This document shows, piece after piece, positions 51,601-64,000 of a DNA stretch of 64,000 nt. The notes under the pieces are model-generated. The model did no database searches and was not told the origin of the DNA. It saw only the letters and a program-made list of their open reading frames with translations. This stretch comes from Climacteris rufus (taxonomy: Eukaryota > Chordata > Aves > Passeriformes > Climacteridae), in contig VZRZ01008256.1 in NCBI GenBank assembly GCA_013398175.1, positions 62,001 to 126,000 on the forward strand, given 5' to 3'. Positions within the stretch are counted from its first letter, which is position 1, and every line of letters begins with the position of its first letter. The translations under genes were made by a program, and so were the position numbers.

Positions 51601-54600
51601 GGATTGCCTCTCGCCCAGACAAACAGCAGTTTAAATGTACAATGCTCCTCTTCCCAACATACAGGACCTATCCAAAATAATTTTGACTGCTGCCTCCAGC
51701 TGTACAATAACTATTCCTAGTGCCATGCTACTACTATCAATGATATTGGAAATAAGAAAGTAAAAAACCTATGTTAATTTCAGGCTTCATTAGATATGGA
51801 AGTAGAAAAAAAGACAATGCTTATTGAATGAAAATGGATTCAAGTATTGGAAAAGTAACATCAAAGTTCTCAGGGAATCTTTCAAGTACATCTCATCTTA
51901 CTGCTCTTCCATACACCTTGTGTCCAATACCTCATCAGAGACACAACTGGATCAATTGAACAGTTGCAAGATTGGCTGCCCCAAGTATCTGAGGTATGCA
52001 AGGTCAGATTGTTCAGGGGTGGAAAAAAAAAGTAATAGATAAGCTTTAGAAAGACAAACACAAGATCTATTAGTAGAGATCTTTCCAGCAGATATAGGTC
52101 AGCTGCTGAGGATTGCATGAAGTATGATTCCGCATACAAACCTGGCCTGCATTTTTCAAAATATGAGATGTGAAAATAAACTTAGAGCTGTGCCAGAACA
52201 ACCAGAGGAATATAGAGCTTGTATTTTATGAGAAGAGGCTGAAGAAGGTCAATGAAGTAAAGACTGAAACAGGATATGAGTTCTCTTTAACAACAGACCA
52301 GGAATTAGCTGACAGATCAAATATTTTTAAACAGCCTGACTGCTTAGGTATGTTCAAGACCAGCATTTTCAGAGATCTGAGACATCATCTCTGCTGCTGT
52401 TAAGTTGCAGAAAGCCCTCTAGTCCTGCTGGTGTTCCCACTTTATGGGTTGAACTCCACATCTTTCTGCTTCAGCCCTGTTCTTGGGGTATTTTTGATTC
52501 TCTGTTATGTCCAGAATGTCACAACATGCAGAAATTCACAAATTCATTTAATTAAGTTTCATAATTAACTTTTCTATTTGAGACAAATGAAACCATTCAA
52601 AAATCAGCTATCTTGAGATCTACATAGATTGTCTCACTAGGTAATTAATGGTTCTGCTGGTGCCTATTGTTTACAGATACAAAGCACAGTGCATTTCAAT
52701 TTTCTTTCAGTTATCTTCCACATTTTTGGAAAATTTCTGTTGCAGCTGGGTAATAGCTGCTCTTCCATTCAGGGCATGCTCCTATTTTTTGTTATTATTG
52801 TAACTACTTGAAGAAATTGCTCAGAGAAAAAAAAAAACCAACAAATTTAAAAGAACCCTACATCATTTAGCATCTGAATTCTAGCACAGCTTAACACAAA
52901 TTTCTGTAGAAAAAGATATTTAATTCAAAGTTGCTCATATGACTTTTTTGTAGGTGCATCTGATGCAGTATCTGATCTAAACTGATCTCTGTAAAACTGT
53001 GTGTGTGCGAGCTACTATTAGTCAGCCCAAGCAGCAGAATTCTAGTTTCATCACACACTGTAATGTGTTTATTCTTTATTTGACTACTATGCAGATTGTG
53101 TACTTCATATTCTTCACAATAGTTAAGATTTTATCAACATGTCTTTAACAGGAAGCTTTCTGAAGCTAGAAACTTGCTAATTAAGCAGAAATTAAGTAGA
53201 AATGCCAGTCAAAAGATTTTTGAGGTGGTGGTACACAGGACATGATATCAGCTTTCACAGCCAAATCCATCCTCATAAAGAATGAGAGACCAAAATCTTT
53301 GGATAAAATTAAGGTATGAAATAACACTCTGTGCTCTAATTTTGTGTCTATTTAATGTTCTTTCCTTCTCCCTTGGAAAATGAGGACACAGTTTTAGTGT
53401 CTCAAAGACAAGAGAAGCATGACAGGATCCATCTGAGGGTGAGAGGAGATGATATCCTGACTTGTGAGGAAAAGGAGTAGGGTCGGCTGGGTTTTGGAAA
53501 TATTTTGTAATCAGGGCCAAAGGCTACAGGCAAAATAAGTTCCAGGACTGCATTTGTCCTTTTCACAGCTGTTATCGCAGTGAAGAGTCATCATTATCTA
53601 TGATCATCAGCTTCTACAGCTTTCTCTTCCTCTAATGTTACCAACGGATGACACTATTCTGAAAGAAATTCTCATTATCAGTCCACCTTGACTTTGAACA
53701 TTTTGTTACCAAATTTCAGCCTGCTCTTTTTGCCAACTTCTAAACTGACATTGGGATGCAGCAATAATACTGATAATCACATGATACGTCATCTGAATTC
53801 TGTGCTACAACACATTTTTCTGTTTTTCTTTCAAAAAATTATTTCTCTACTGACACAATTCTTTCTACACTATTAACGTTTACTGTGTTACACAGAAATA
53901 ACTTTCTCTAAGTGTACTGTGTACTTGGCTATTGGATGTGCTCATACATTCCCACTGAAAGGATCTGTAGGTGGGTTTTAATAGGCATTTTTTTCTGATT
54001 TAAAATGTTGTCATATTTTCTTTATTAAGACCTAAGCTAATATGCATAGGTCAATAGGTTTAAAATCAGTGGCTTCATCATACACATGGCCAAAAAACTT
54101 TGAACAAACCTCTCCTGAAAATTGTGGCTATAAAAGATTTTAATATCATAAAAAAAGTTTTTACAGGCAAAAACACTACTTGGATTTCATTTATATTAAC
54201 ATTTTAATGGGACTTTTTCGTATCAGCCAGTAGGTGGAGATGTAAGTCCAGTAAAAGCAGAAAACAGCTATTTGGCAGTCCTTGATACAATTGAAGGTTT
54301 GTAGAATACAATTTAACTGAGGTTAGATTTCTTAATAAGTATTAGATGAGACAGATGAAATCTGCCTGCAGTTAAAGCCCATCTATCAGCCTTCCTTGTC
54401 TTACAGCCTGTGGTCAGCTGTGGCTGTAGAGCTTAGGAAACTTTCATATGCAACAAACTACTAATGAAAGTAGTAAGCAAAAAAGCTAAATAGGTGATCA
54501 AAAAAACATAATTTCTAATACATAACTATGTAAAGTCAAGTATTTTTAAAAGGCTTGATCAACATCCTGCTATACTACATTAAGAAAAAATGGCAGTATA

Positions 54601-57600
54601 AAAAAAATACAGTCTCAGGCATCCCAAGATCCACATTTTGACAAGTTTTGAGTCCTTTCATGCCTATAGAAATTATGAGCATGTGATTACCTTCCAGAAC
54701 ATATACGAATGTTCTTAAACTATTACCAGTTCCATTAAGACAGTCACAATACTCTGTCTTGGCATTAAAAATTAATTAATCTATTAAATTACCATTATAG
54801 GAGCTCATACTGGAAATTGGTTGCAATAGCAATAATGTCTTGTGATTTACAAAAACCACAATCATGTCTCTTAATGTCACTCTGCTATAGAATAATAATA
54901 TCCCTATATGTAGCAGAAATGGAAATGCAAACAAATGCATTAGTATAAATGTAAAAATTAAGGCAATATACTTTATATTGAATTTTTACAATAATTTCTT
55001 TGTTTTGGTTATGCTGTTTGGTTTAAGGTCAAATGAAAACAGCCCTGAAATAACATGGCCCATATGGTTAAGCCGTATCAACTCATTATATATATATGAC
55101 TAACAAAGGACTATTTGTCTTCTTTGAATGCCTTTTGAAGAAGTTAGGAACAAAGACTGTGCTTTGAACAGTTTTGTTGTTTAAACTGTCATTTTGTCAA
55201 AAAAATCACTACATGATGGGCTAGGCATTAAAACCTACTGCAAAGCAGAGAGCTGGGGACTTGAAACATTTCCTGTGGACTGAGAGCTTAGCATTTGCTC
55301 TTCTTCAGGGTCCTCAGGGAGTCTCTTCAAAACCACTGTGCTCCCCAGAGAGTGATCTGAAAACACTCCTTCAAACTACTTTCTTCCCTGCTGTTTACCT
55401 TTTCCTTGGGTACTCTGAGAGGTCCTTTGCATGTTTGCAGTGCTTTGGAAACAAAAATGTTACTGTTCTCCCACTGTGCTCCTCCTGACTTACCACCATC
55501 TCTCCACTCCCAATTCACTGCATGTCCACAGGTCATTTGCACTCATGGGAAACCAGAGTGGTTATTTGCCCTAGCACAAAAAAGCCAGGGAAGTTCTGCA
55601 GCATCAGCTAAACTTTCTGCTGGAGAACAAGGAGAGTGGAGGGAGTGGGATCTTCTCTCTCCTTGCAGGCATCTCACTGTCTGCAGGGGGCAAATGGACT
55701 TCTGTAATTTCATGCTGACAGTGCCTCTCTAGCACTGAAAATAACACTGATACACAATCTTAAAAAGAAAAAACATTAGAGGGGTTGGTTTTCCACACAA
55801 TTCAGTTTAAGAGATATTTCTGTGCTGTTTCCCCACAAACAAAAGAGGTCTATTTAGAAATGAGCAAAGCTGATACATGAATCTTGTTTCCTGTCAAAGG
55901 ACACTGTCTTGGCAGTTTATGGAAGAACTAATGTCAACTCGTATGAGTCTCATTTGTTCCTAATCTATCAAGAGAAATCCATAGTATTTTCTAAATAAAT
56001 CAACATAGCAAAATTCAGAGTGTTTATCATCATTTTCACTTCACAGGTTGCAGGAGGCATTTACCTTTGCCTCTTGACAGAAACATGTCTTCCAGCTAGA
56101 ATAATGATATTTAGGTTACTTACATGAAAATTTAACAGATGCTAGTTTGTCTGGGGATAATTCAGAATAAGGTCCTCATCAGGTCAATACCCAGACTGAA
56201 CTCTTCTAAGATTGTACACAAAATACATATTCACTCTTCTCACTCAAGTCAGAGATAAAAGATCTGATTCACCGATAAACTGCCAGGGTTAAAAATTGCA
56301 GAAATATAGAAGGTACATAAGAACTGTCAGAGAGATGAAAAAAACTGCTGATATCCTATAATCCAACATCAAAATAGAAATTGTCTTGAGATCATTGGAA
56401 TACATGCCCATGAAGTCCTAGATCTTGATCTCAAGGCTGGAAATGGACCTGAAGAGCCAGTTGCCATTGTGCTGTAAAACTGATGCCATCTACATGATGT
56501 GCAAGAATTCTTTAGTACCATTTTACAAAGGTTTGCTTAGCAGAAAGCTGACAAAGTTTCAAGGGCCACAGTGTGGTACATGCTGCATTCCTGGATTAGA
56601 AAATGGGTTGTTGGAAAGCCAGGGACTTTGCATATCTTGATTTCTGGCATGGACCAAACAGACATTATTATAATCAGGATTTAGAACAGAATTTGCCATT
56701 TGCACAAACCTCAAGCAAAGCTCAAATAACACTGCAATAGGCTGTAAACAACTAAAAATCTTAAAATCTCAGCAAACTGGAGAAGTGAAGTAAAGAAAGG
56801 AAAAAAAATAAAATTCTAAATATGCAGACACAAAATATCACACTGATCTAGGGATAATGAAGACAGATCACCCTTTTGGACATGGCACTTGAAATAGATA
56901 TGAAGATAAATGCCTTGCCTTTACACGTGTAAGATCTGAATTACAAGAGGAAGATGATGAACACTTGGCTAGATACCAGTTCTGAAGAAAAGGATGTGGT
57001 GGTTACACCACAGCACAAGCCTGGCATGAAACAATACTGTCAAGGAAATGTAAACAGGAACATAGTCTCTGAGAGAGGCAAAGTCACCCGTCTATTCTAC
57101 CAGGCAATGGTAAGGCTTTGGCTGGTGCACTACGCTCTCAGTATGAAAACAGTCGGCAGAAGAGCAAAGGCAATCATTGAAGACCTAGAAAAAAATATTT
57201 ATTAAGAGAGACCGAAGAAAAAAAAATATAGTTTACTTGAAAATGAACAATGACTTTATCTGACATGAGTACTCAAGTACTTAAAAGATCTGCTCCCACT
57301 GTACAGTGTAGATGATTTAAAATTTAAAGGGGTTAAAGCTGTGGCAGGAAAGTTTCTGATTTGATATTGTAAAAATAGTACAGAAACACTGGCTGTATGT
57401 AAATTTCTTTCCCATCTCCTCCTTTTTCTTGCTTCCAGCACTCATTGCATTGGCAGCCTAATTTTTTCAGAGCGGAAGCCAGAAAAATCTCATCACCTCA
57501 GGACTAAGGAGGTCCTTCACCAAGATAGCTGGACAGTCAGAATTATTGCATGAAGAGACAAAAAATCAGAAGGTATATATTGGCAGGTGAAGATGTTTAC

Positions 57601-58740
57601 ATGTCATGCTTAGTTAATCACTGCCTCTGAAAAAAGAATCATGGGCATTGGAGGAAAAGCACTGTGATACTGTGGAGCTCCTGCAGACCAAGGGGTAAAT
57701 GACACACACACACCCCACCCAACTCCAACTGCTCATACTGGAGAGATGCAAAAGAGTATTAATAAACTTAGGCCAATGAGCATGTATGGAACTTGCATCA
57801 ATGCACAGATTTTAAAGTGGTTTGGCAGAGAGTGATCCAATAAAATTAAATTGGCTCAATTTTTGTTCTCTCTTCTGTCGGAAGCAACTGCAGCACTAGA
57901 CTGAGGTTTTAGACAGCAATGTATCATTCTTCAAATAAACCACAACAACCAAGTGGATGCAGAGGTCACTCCCAACTTTATGCTGATAAACACTATAAAA
58001 TATAAGAGAAAGACGTTGGTTTCTGTTTCTTAGTACCAATAGGTGTCACTGAATTCTTCATGAAAGTTCTAGAGAAAATGACTTAAAAACATACAATTAA
58101 GAATAGAAAGAATTGCTTTAAAAAGGTGATTTCTTTTTCTTTATGGAAAACCGTTCAGACGTGATTCTATAATTTTGAAAGTAAAGCCATCTGTATCAAC
58201 CGCATGGTGATAGTTTTAAATAGCTCACCTGTATGCACTGAGCAACGTATCTGTGTCTTCTTGGCCACCATCCTAGTCTTTTTTATGTAAAGACATATTA
58301 AAATCATGCCCAGAAGCTATTTAATTTTTGAATTACTGATAGTTTTGTGACCCATTCCATGAAAGTGCCCCAGCATATGGGCATATAGACTGTCAAGCTC
58401 CAAAGTTAATACTTCTGTGAAGTAGCAGGCTAACAGCTCTAGAAGCATTACATTCAAGACATTTACATTTTTATGCTAAATATGATGCTCCAAGTGTTAA
58501 AGAAGATTGGAAATATGAGTTTCCACAGAAACTCACAGATACTTTGGCACTGTAGCATGAAGGCATTAGGAACAAAATTAGTACTCTTTAGTCTTGGGTG
58601 GCATGAGCTACTACGAACATTTCAGTGAAAAGTTGTGTATCAAATCTGAATCTACCCAACTCAACTAGAATGTAGAACTTGACTAATTCCTTGATTGAAA
58701 ATTAAAATTAAACCAGATACAGCTTTTTACCCTGAAGTTT

Positions 58741-58756
58741 TTGTTGTTGTTGTTGT
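58741..58756. repeat. (TTG)n microsatellite
   Basis: There are five TTG units followed by a short T run, a simple sequence repeat 85 bases before the LTR at 58842. Confidence 0.95.
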
Positions 58757-58841
58757 TTTAATTCTGACAGGTGACACCCTGTAGAATTCTCTCTTCTGAA
58801 TTGGTCCTCAGAGAAAATGTACTGGTTGTACAGAACCTCTA

Positions 58842-59148
58842 TGTCGCAAGTAGAGACGGACAACATGACATGTTCACAAGCCAAAGGCCAAAAAACCATT
58901 TATTAATTTATTACAGCCCTTTTTATAACACATTACTGCTACTTGTATTACTCTCTCATTGGCATCTAAATTACTACATTACACGTTATTGGCTAGGCAC
59001 AACTGATACACACTTCAGAAGAAAACAACCTCCCGCTTGCAGGTGGACATGCTTTGCCCCGTTATTTTGGATTCCTGCTCTGTTGTTATGCTAAGATTCT
59101 CATGGGTACACACCAACATATGCCCAAACCTAGCTGTCAGTTCCCACA
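58842..59148 (-). mobile_element. Short solo LTR with 6-bp target duplication (ERVK-like)
   Basis: It begins TGTCGCAAGTAGAGACGG and ends GTTCCCACA (TG…CA). CCTCTA flanks it exactly on both sides (58836-58841 and 59149-59154), a perfect 6-bp target-site duplication as made by ERVK-class integrases. On the minus strand there is a TATA box (TATAAAA, from TTTTATA at 58921-58927) and two AATAAA signals (58899-58904 and 58907-58912). The length of 307 bp is short for an LTR but within the known range. No viral genes adjoin it, so it is a solo LTR left by recombination. Confidence 0.85.
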
Positions 59149-59298
59149 CCTCTACACTGAAATCCTGTCCAAGGCAGGGAAAAAATGATTCAATATGAGC
59201 ATACACATACTCACAAAGTCTGTGTTAGTGTTGGTATTTTTCATTGAAAAAAATTCTGAGATTTCAGGGGGTCATCGGTGGATGACAGTTTGCAAAAG

Positions 59299-59328
59299 CT
59301 ATTGTTATATCCACTATTGTTATCTCCA
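59299..59328. repeat. 15-bp tandem repeat (2 copies)
   Basis: CTATTGTTATATCCA and CTATTGTTATCTCCA follow each other with a single difference. It is a local duplication. Confidence 0.9.
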
Positions 59329-62300
59329 CTAACAGTCTTTTACAGACCATAGCTTGTCAAAACAATAAATCAAGACTGTAAGTTACACAAACTCAGACTG
59401 GTTGGAGACTGCTTCTCTGTAGAATAATGCCTTTGCATAAAACATTCCTATAGCACAGTTCAAAACAGCAGATTACACTCAGGCTTTAAAAAAATAGATG
59501 ATTGTTTCTGGTTGTGAGAGGTTTATGAATATGTTTATAGGCAGAAATCAGCCATAAAAGACATAGACTATAAAGCACTGGGAGCTACAGAACAGTAATC
59601 ACTGTCCAAAGCACTTTCTGAACTTCAGAAAATGATAATAAAACTGTAAAAGTACTTGTCAGATTTGAAATGCAGTCTTAGCAAAGACTTTTTTTTGCAC
59701 CAACGTGTTGTAAAAAGTATATATTTAAATACTGAAAGTAAGGAGCTACAGAAAAAGAGTATATCTGAGAGTATGTCAAATTCAAACAAAAGAGCATCCT
59801 GATGACAGTTTGCAAAATAATAATGTGATTTTAGATATGCAATTTAACAGAAAATGACAAGGAACCTTTCAATCTTACAACTAGCTACATTAAGGTCATA
59901 AATTACATTCAAGGTTGAGAGCCTGTGATGCAAGGAAAAAGAAAAATGTACTGATCACACAATTTCATCCCTTGAGCATGTCCAAAATTTTACCCAAAAG
60001 TACATCCATTAAACATAAGTGGCCCCTATTACTGTAAGAGCCTTGTGATGGTGGAGTGATTTTATTTCTATTTTATAAATAGGAAACTGAGTACAGGAAC
60101 TGTCAGATGTTACCAAGTTGTTTCTACTTACTTGAATAACTCAGTATTTGCAAAACTATCGTCCTAGTCTTTCACTAGAGTTACATGACTCTTCAGCTTT
60201 GTCTCCCTTCAGGGAGGTTTGGAGACCACAGCTGTGCAGTGGAAGGCAAAGAACTCTTGGAGAGTAGGGAGTGGTCACATAAAACACTTCTAACTTCCTC
60301 AGATAGGTTCTAGAAGTCTTGGCATCGAGTAAGTAGCACAACATTTCCCTCACTGGTTAAATTTTCCATCTTGAGTTGAAATTCAGTAGCAATGTTTTTA
60401 GGTCTCACAGGCACCTTTCCCTCCTTCCTGCATCATAAAGTTACACCACCATAAAAGTGCTCTAAGGAGCTGTGCAGCCCCTTCCAAATATGTTTTTGAG
60501 TTGAATTGATGGTTTCTTGTCTGGTTAAAAGTAGATTGCTGCTGGCATGAATGGACACTGATGCCAGTTTTCAGATCAGGCATGTGATAACGTGAATTGA
60601 TGTAATGTAAGTGCTGCTGGGAAATAAAGAGCAGTCATCCTCAGAAGGCCTGAGCATATCTGCTTTGAACTTCCACAGAGCTTTTAGCTCAGACAGGCTA
60701 CTAAATCATATAAACTGACATGTTGTAGATCACAGTCCATTATAGTAACAAGGTTATCCTATTAGTTTAAGTGGCTATTGCTTGGGTTAGGCAAACTCCT
60801 CTGGACACCAGAAAGAAACAGCCACAGAGAAGCAGGCTCTTATGTCCCAAAGCTACGTGTCCTATAAGGGCATGCTCTCAAATCTTTGCTATGACAGAGG
60901 AACAAACCAGCAGGAGATGACAAGCCAAGATGACCCTTGCCACAAAGTAGATAAACATCTCTGGTCCTGCTTGGTTATAGACTAGAAGAAAATTTCCCAA
61001 GTCATCTCCAATTCTGCTGAATGATCACTCATCCTGGGATCAAGACAGTGAGCATCATCGTGACATGATGATGACTTCACAATTGCCTGACAATTTCCCA
61101 CCATGCACCACAACACCAATTTCTGTTGTTTGCACAGCCCCAAATGCAGCAGAAGAAAATGGCATGAAGCCCCTTTCAGAGTATATTGGGGCAGTTGTAC
61201 ACAAATTGCAAGAGAAAAATCACTGCAGTCTGATGATCTGCCACTGTGACAGATCAGTTGAATGCAGTATAAAACTTCTGTTGTTTCTGTGGCACATTAA
61301 AAAGGGAACTCAAGGAGTTCACAGATTTAGTCTCTGGATGAGAAGGCAACATTTTTAGGGGAGAAGTCCAATTTCCATGCCTATAAGGATTCAGTGTATT
61401 CTGAAAAAGTCACACATCTTCAGAAAAATAGCTGTTCTTAAAAGCTACATGAGATCCCTTTATGGAATAGTTGTTAAACTTTCCTAAATGCTACAATGAG
61501 CATAGAACAATATCCAATAATTCACATTGGAACTTTGAATGAAAATACATTTTATATGGCTATAGTCGGTTCAGTGAAACCTATGGGAAATGTGGCATGG
61601 CCAATGACAAACTATGAATGCAGCCTTATCCAAGTGCAGTCACAAATTTGGCATGTTACTCCCTGATTGGTGCTAGTACATCATCTGTACCGGAATTTGA
61701 CACAGTAAACTTTAGAGAGTGTGTTTACAGTCCTAAAGTCTAAACATCAAGGCTACTTGTGTAAAGCTACTTGTTGTGAACAACTGCAGAGGGTCTCAAA
61801 ATGGGTGAGAGCGTACATAAGAAAAAGCTGAGAGCTGCAATGAGGCTCCAAATTCTGTCACAGCAAAGGATGGGGGTGTTGCCCAAGTGGCCCTGCAGGT
61901 ATAGGAATGATAAACCATGACAGCACACATCACAAATGGCAGAGAATGTCTCTTCTTCACAAGAGTAGCTGGTCAAACACTGACCACAGTGGAATTCTAC
62001 TAAAAAAATGAAAATGCAGGGACAGATTAATTCCAGAACACTAACTGAACTAGCATTGGAGCTTAGTAAGCTCCGTGCTCCTGTCATACCAAGAGCCCAC
62101 CTGACAACACTTCAGTTGGTTGTGTCAGCCGCAAACATGCTGCTGGTGTCTGCTGCAGCAGTACTTTGATCATGTGCCGATGGAAAGCAAATGTACCATG
62201 CAGATGATACAATGACTGCTCTTAGGTCTTCTGTAGTTTGATCTGGTTTTATGTATGTTATTTCTTAGGCTGATGTGACCTTTTCTGCTTTACACATATA

Positions 62301-64000
62301 ATGCGTTGGCATTTTAAGTGAGGGGAAAAAACTCATCAGCACACTTTTTGGATCATGTATTCATTATTTGCTAGTGTTTTACTAAAAATGCTGGCAATTT
62401 TCCAGTTCATTAGGGAACATCTCAGATCTGACTTTGTTGGCAAGAAATAAAACTATTACGATACCAACAGTAAAATATTTAACCTAAATTAAAAAGAAAT
62501 AAATCCCTACTGCTTACAAAATAGTAACATAATAATTATGGTACTGGCTGAAGCACTTTCTAGTTTTAGTCTATATGTACCTAAAGGAAAACTGTTCTGT
62601 ATCTTTAATTCCATAGAAGATATCTTGGTCGATTAAGTTACTGATAGGTAAAATGGCTTGCAACATTTACTGTATTTGTTGTAAGCAAGTTATTAAAAGC
62701 TTGAGGTCTCAGCAGAGAAGGCCCTAGGAGAAAAGCAGTACTAACTCTGAATTAGGAAACAATTTCTCCCCTAAGCAAAATTCATACTGATTATGCAAAA
62801 CATTTTTATTGTCATTCACCATTTTAGGCAGAGGGTGCTTTTAAGCAAGCCTATTGTCCTAGCTCAGCCAGCCTTCAGTCCTGCTGGCACGTGTGGGGAT
62901 GGATGTGGTGGTTCCATGTGCAATGCTGCTTTTGCACCTGTATTGCCTTGATGCACATCCTGTTATGGAGAAAACAAAGGAAGACTCTCGCTGATTTGTG
63001 TAAGAACTGGGAAGTCTTTCCACCTGACCACTTCTAAGATTACAAGAGATTTGTAGGCAGCATTGTCCTATATGTTGTTCCTTGAGAAGCCATTTATCTG
63101 TCTGTGTTTTACACTGGCAGGGCAAGGTGGGTATCAGGTGCTGCCATGCTGATTGGAACAGCAGTTCATGCAAAACCACCACATCTATTCTATACTGCAC
63201 AAACCCTTGTCTTTCTAGAAAGCTCCCTATGAGTGATTCCTCTTCAAGCCTCTCTTGTCTTTGAGAAATGCATGCTACAAACAGCAAATGTGAAACAGCT
63301 GATAAGCAACCCTGTAGCTGTGCTGTGGATAGAGAAGTTTTACTTATACACAAACTTTGAATTCTGAACCAAATTATACAATGGTTTCTTTCAGGAAGTG
63401 CCAATAAATACAACTGCTCAAAGGACCAAGAAGACTTGTGGAAGAGCTGTGGAGGCTCTAGCAGCTCCGGAGTGTTGTGATTGTACTTGCTGAATCTGTG
63501 TTGTGGAGTGGTCACATTGGCACCCGATGAAAAGTACTTCAGCCCTTATGCTAATGCAAGATGGACTGAGGGTCCTGGATGCAGATAAGTAAAAAGGAAC
63601 AAGCAGAATAATGAAAATAAGCCCATAAATGTCACAATTACCTACTTCTCCCCATACAGAGCTGGTCATTCCCTGGATATTAGGGTCAATTTCTGCACAA
63701 ATTAGATTAATTACTTGAAAATAGTGAAGAGCCTGCATCAGACACACAGGTTTTCCATTGCTATTGTTTCCAGGTTTTGCTTTGTGAAGTGGGAAAAAAG
63801 CTGAGTTTTTAAAATGCCAAAACCTAGAGCGTAGAGGTTCAGCCAGGGCTAATGACAGCGTCAGAGCCTGCCTCACTGCCAGCCCTACTGGGATGCAGCT
63901 GTGTGAGAGACCTGGAGACTTTCCCACATTAGAACCATGTCTGTCTGTCTCCCCTTTCTCTGTTGATGTGGATTAATCCTAGCTGATCCTTACGTGAGAA

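Larger units (their letters stand above)
32330..64000 (-). other. GALNTL6: GALNTL6 upstream intron (partial), 31.7 kb without a recognised exon
   Basis: The next upstream exon should end near ADPSDPFE by comparison with the GALNT10/GALNTL6 branch. I did not find it here. The stretch holds a tRNA-headed SINE (about 41918-42033), CR1 remnants (46225-46600 and 47148-47232), an LTR interrupted by an assembly gap (49373-50252), a second LTR (58842-59148), tandem duplications and a (TTG)n run. Open frames such as 44054-44590 and 62859-63927 on the minus strand have no recognisable domains. Confidence 0.7.

Noticed and set aside
1..64000. CRISPR arrays, operons or other prokaryotic systems
   Set aside because: No spaced repeats, ribosome-binding patterns or dense coding; the spliced gene and avian retroelements show this is vertebrate DNA.

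Overview
This is a stretch of vertebrate nuclear DNA, AT-rich and dominated by intron. The repeats identify it as bird DNA, most likely from a passerine. There are several CR1 LINE fragments, a tRNA-Ile-headed SINE with a CR1-type tail (TguSINE1-like, a family known from passerines), and four LTRs of avian endogenous-retrovirus type. I see no bacterial or phage features.

One gene can be supported. Four internal coding exons of GALNTL6 (polypeptide N-acetylgalactosaminyltransferase-like 6) lie on the minus strand, read from high to low coordinates: 32329-32212, 25469-25362, 13336-13115 and 6054-5938. All have AG acceptors and GT donors, and their phases join into one uninterrupted frame of 188 codons plus one split base. 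They cover the end of the catalytic domain (the WGGEQ motif and the metal-binding His of the PCSRVGH segment), the linker, and the first part of the ricin-type lectin domain. The protein's N-terminal half and C-terminal tail are not in the window.

Layout. 1-5937 is intron after the last visible exon and contains an isolated, very dense CpG island at about 4.2-4.45 kb. 6055-13114 and 13337-25361 are introns; the second carries a CR1 3' end, a near-perfect 38-bp palindrome next to a solo LTR, and a dead CR1 reverse-transcriptase fragment. 25470-32211 is intron with an ERV-type LTR at 28.9-29.7 kb. 32330-64000 is one long stretch of upstream intron with the SINE, CR1 remnants, an LTR broken by a 53-base assembly gap, a second short LTR with a 6-bp target duplication, and several local tandem duplications.

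Most open reading frames here are chance frames or lie inside repeats. The points most worth checking are the CpG island, the hairpin, the LTRs with visible target-site duplications, and the unexplained overlapping open frames at 62.86-63.93 kb. I found no convincing new molecular system.
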